A DNA stretch of 64,000 bases. Origin: Akebia trifoliata. Its lineage: Eukaryota; Streptophyta; Magnoliopsida; Ranunculales; Lardizabalaceae. The stretch lies in the NCBI GenBank assembly GCA_017979445.1, contig CM030708.1:35220721-35284720 (forward strand), written 5' to 3'. Under the pieces are notes generated by a model. That model made no database searches, had not been told where the DNA came from, and was given only the letters and a program-made list of their open reading frames with translations. Positions 63,959 to 64,000 of this stretch are shown in pieces (the first letter of the stretch is position 1; every line of letters starts with the position of its first letter). The translations under genes and the position numbers were made by a program.

Positions 63959-64000
63959 GTGGTTACATATATATATACAAGCTTGTGTTTTGATATTTTA

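Overview
This is a 64-kb piece of a plant nuclear genome, most likely a eudicot: AT-rich, with GT-AG introns, (CT)n tracts next to start codons, plant-type gene families and many small foldback transposons. The species cannot be read from the sequence. Exon borders were placed by eye from splice signals, reading-frame continuity and family conservation; no search was run.

Layout. (1) 350-5300 (+): a complete YTH-domain m6A reader of the ECT family. (2) 8913-12057 (+): pyroglutamyl-peptidase I (C15), whose intron 1 holds a tandem duplication of its own splice acceptor. (3) 14294-17845 (-): a group I shaggy-like GSK3 kinase in 12 coding exons. (4) About 21.1-29.8 kb: a decayed pectin cluster. 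An inhibitor (PMEI) relic and a pectin methylesterase (PME) relic are followed by an intact PMEI and a PME broken by an in-frame stop, which suggests duplication of a convergent PMEI/PME pair. A SINE and a stray fragment of the kinase gene lie in the same region. (5) 32239-35981 (+): a multi-pass membrane protein. (6) 39721-40191 (-): ubiquitin-eS31 fusion with TATA box, telo-box and an upstream 48-bp palindrome. (7) 42339-46155 (+): TRM13-type tRNA methyltransferase. (8) 46684-52622 (+): a 1-Cys peroxiredoxin whose peroxidatic Cys is Ser. (9) 54578-60051 (-): EEF1AKMT4/METTL13-type methyltransferase with a 2-kb foldback in intron 2. (10) 60897-63958 (+, runs off the window): ATP-citrate lyase subunit A, divergent from gene 9.

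The genes are mostly unrelated housekeeping genes, as is normal for a plant chromosome. Only the PMEI/PME cluster is functionally themed (pectin methylation in the cell wall). Most of the space between and inside genes consists of foldback elements with inverted ends, two tRNA-derived SINE copies (one with a clear target-site duplication), a LINE 3' remnant and LTR-like pieces. The points most worth attention are the peroxiredoxin without its catalytic cysteine, the decayed PMEI/PME pair, the duplicated acceptor in the peptidase gene, and the foldback families.
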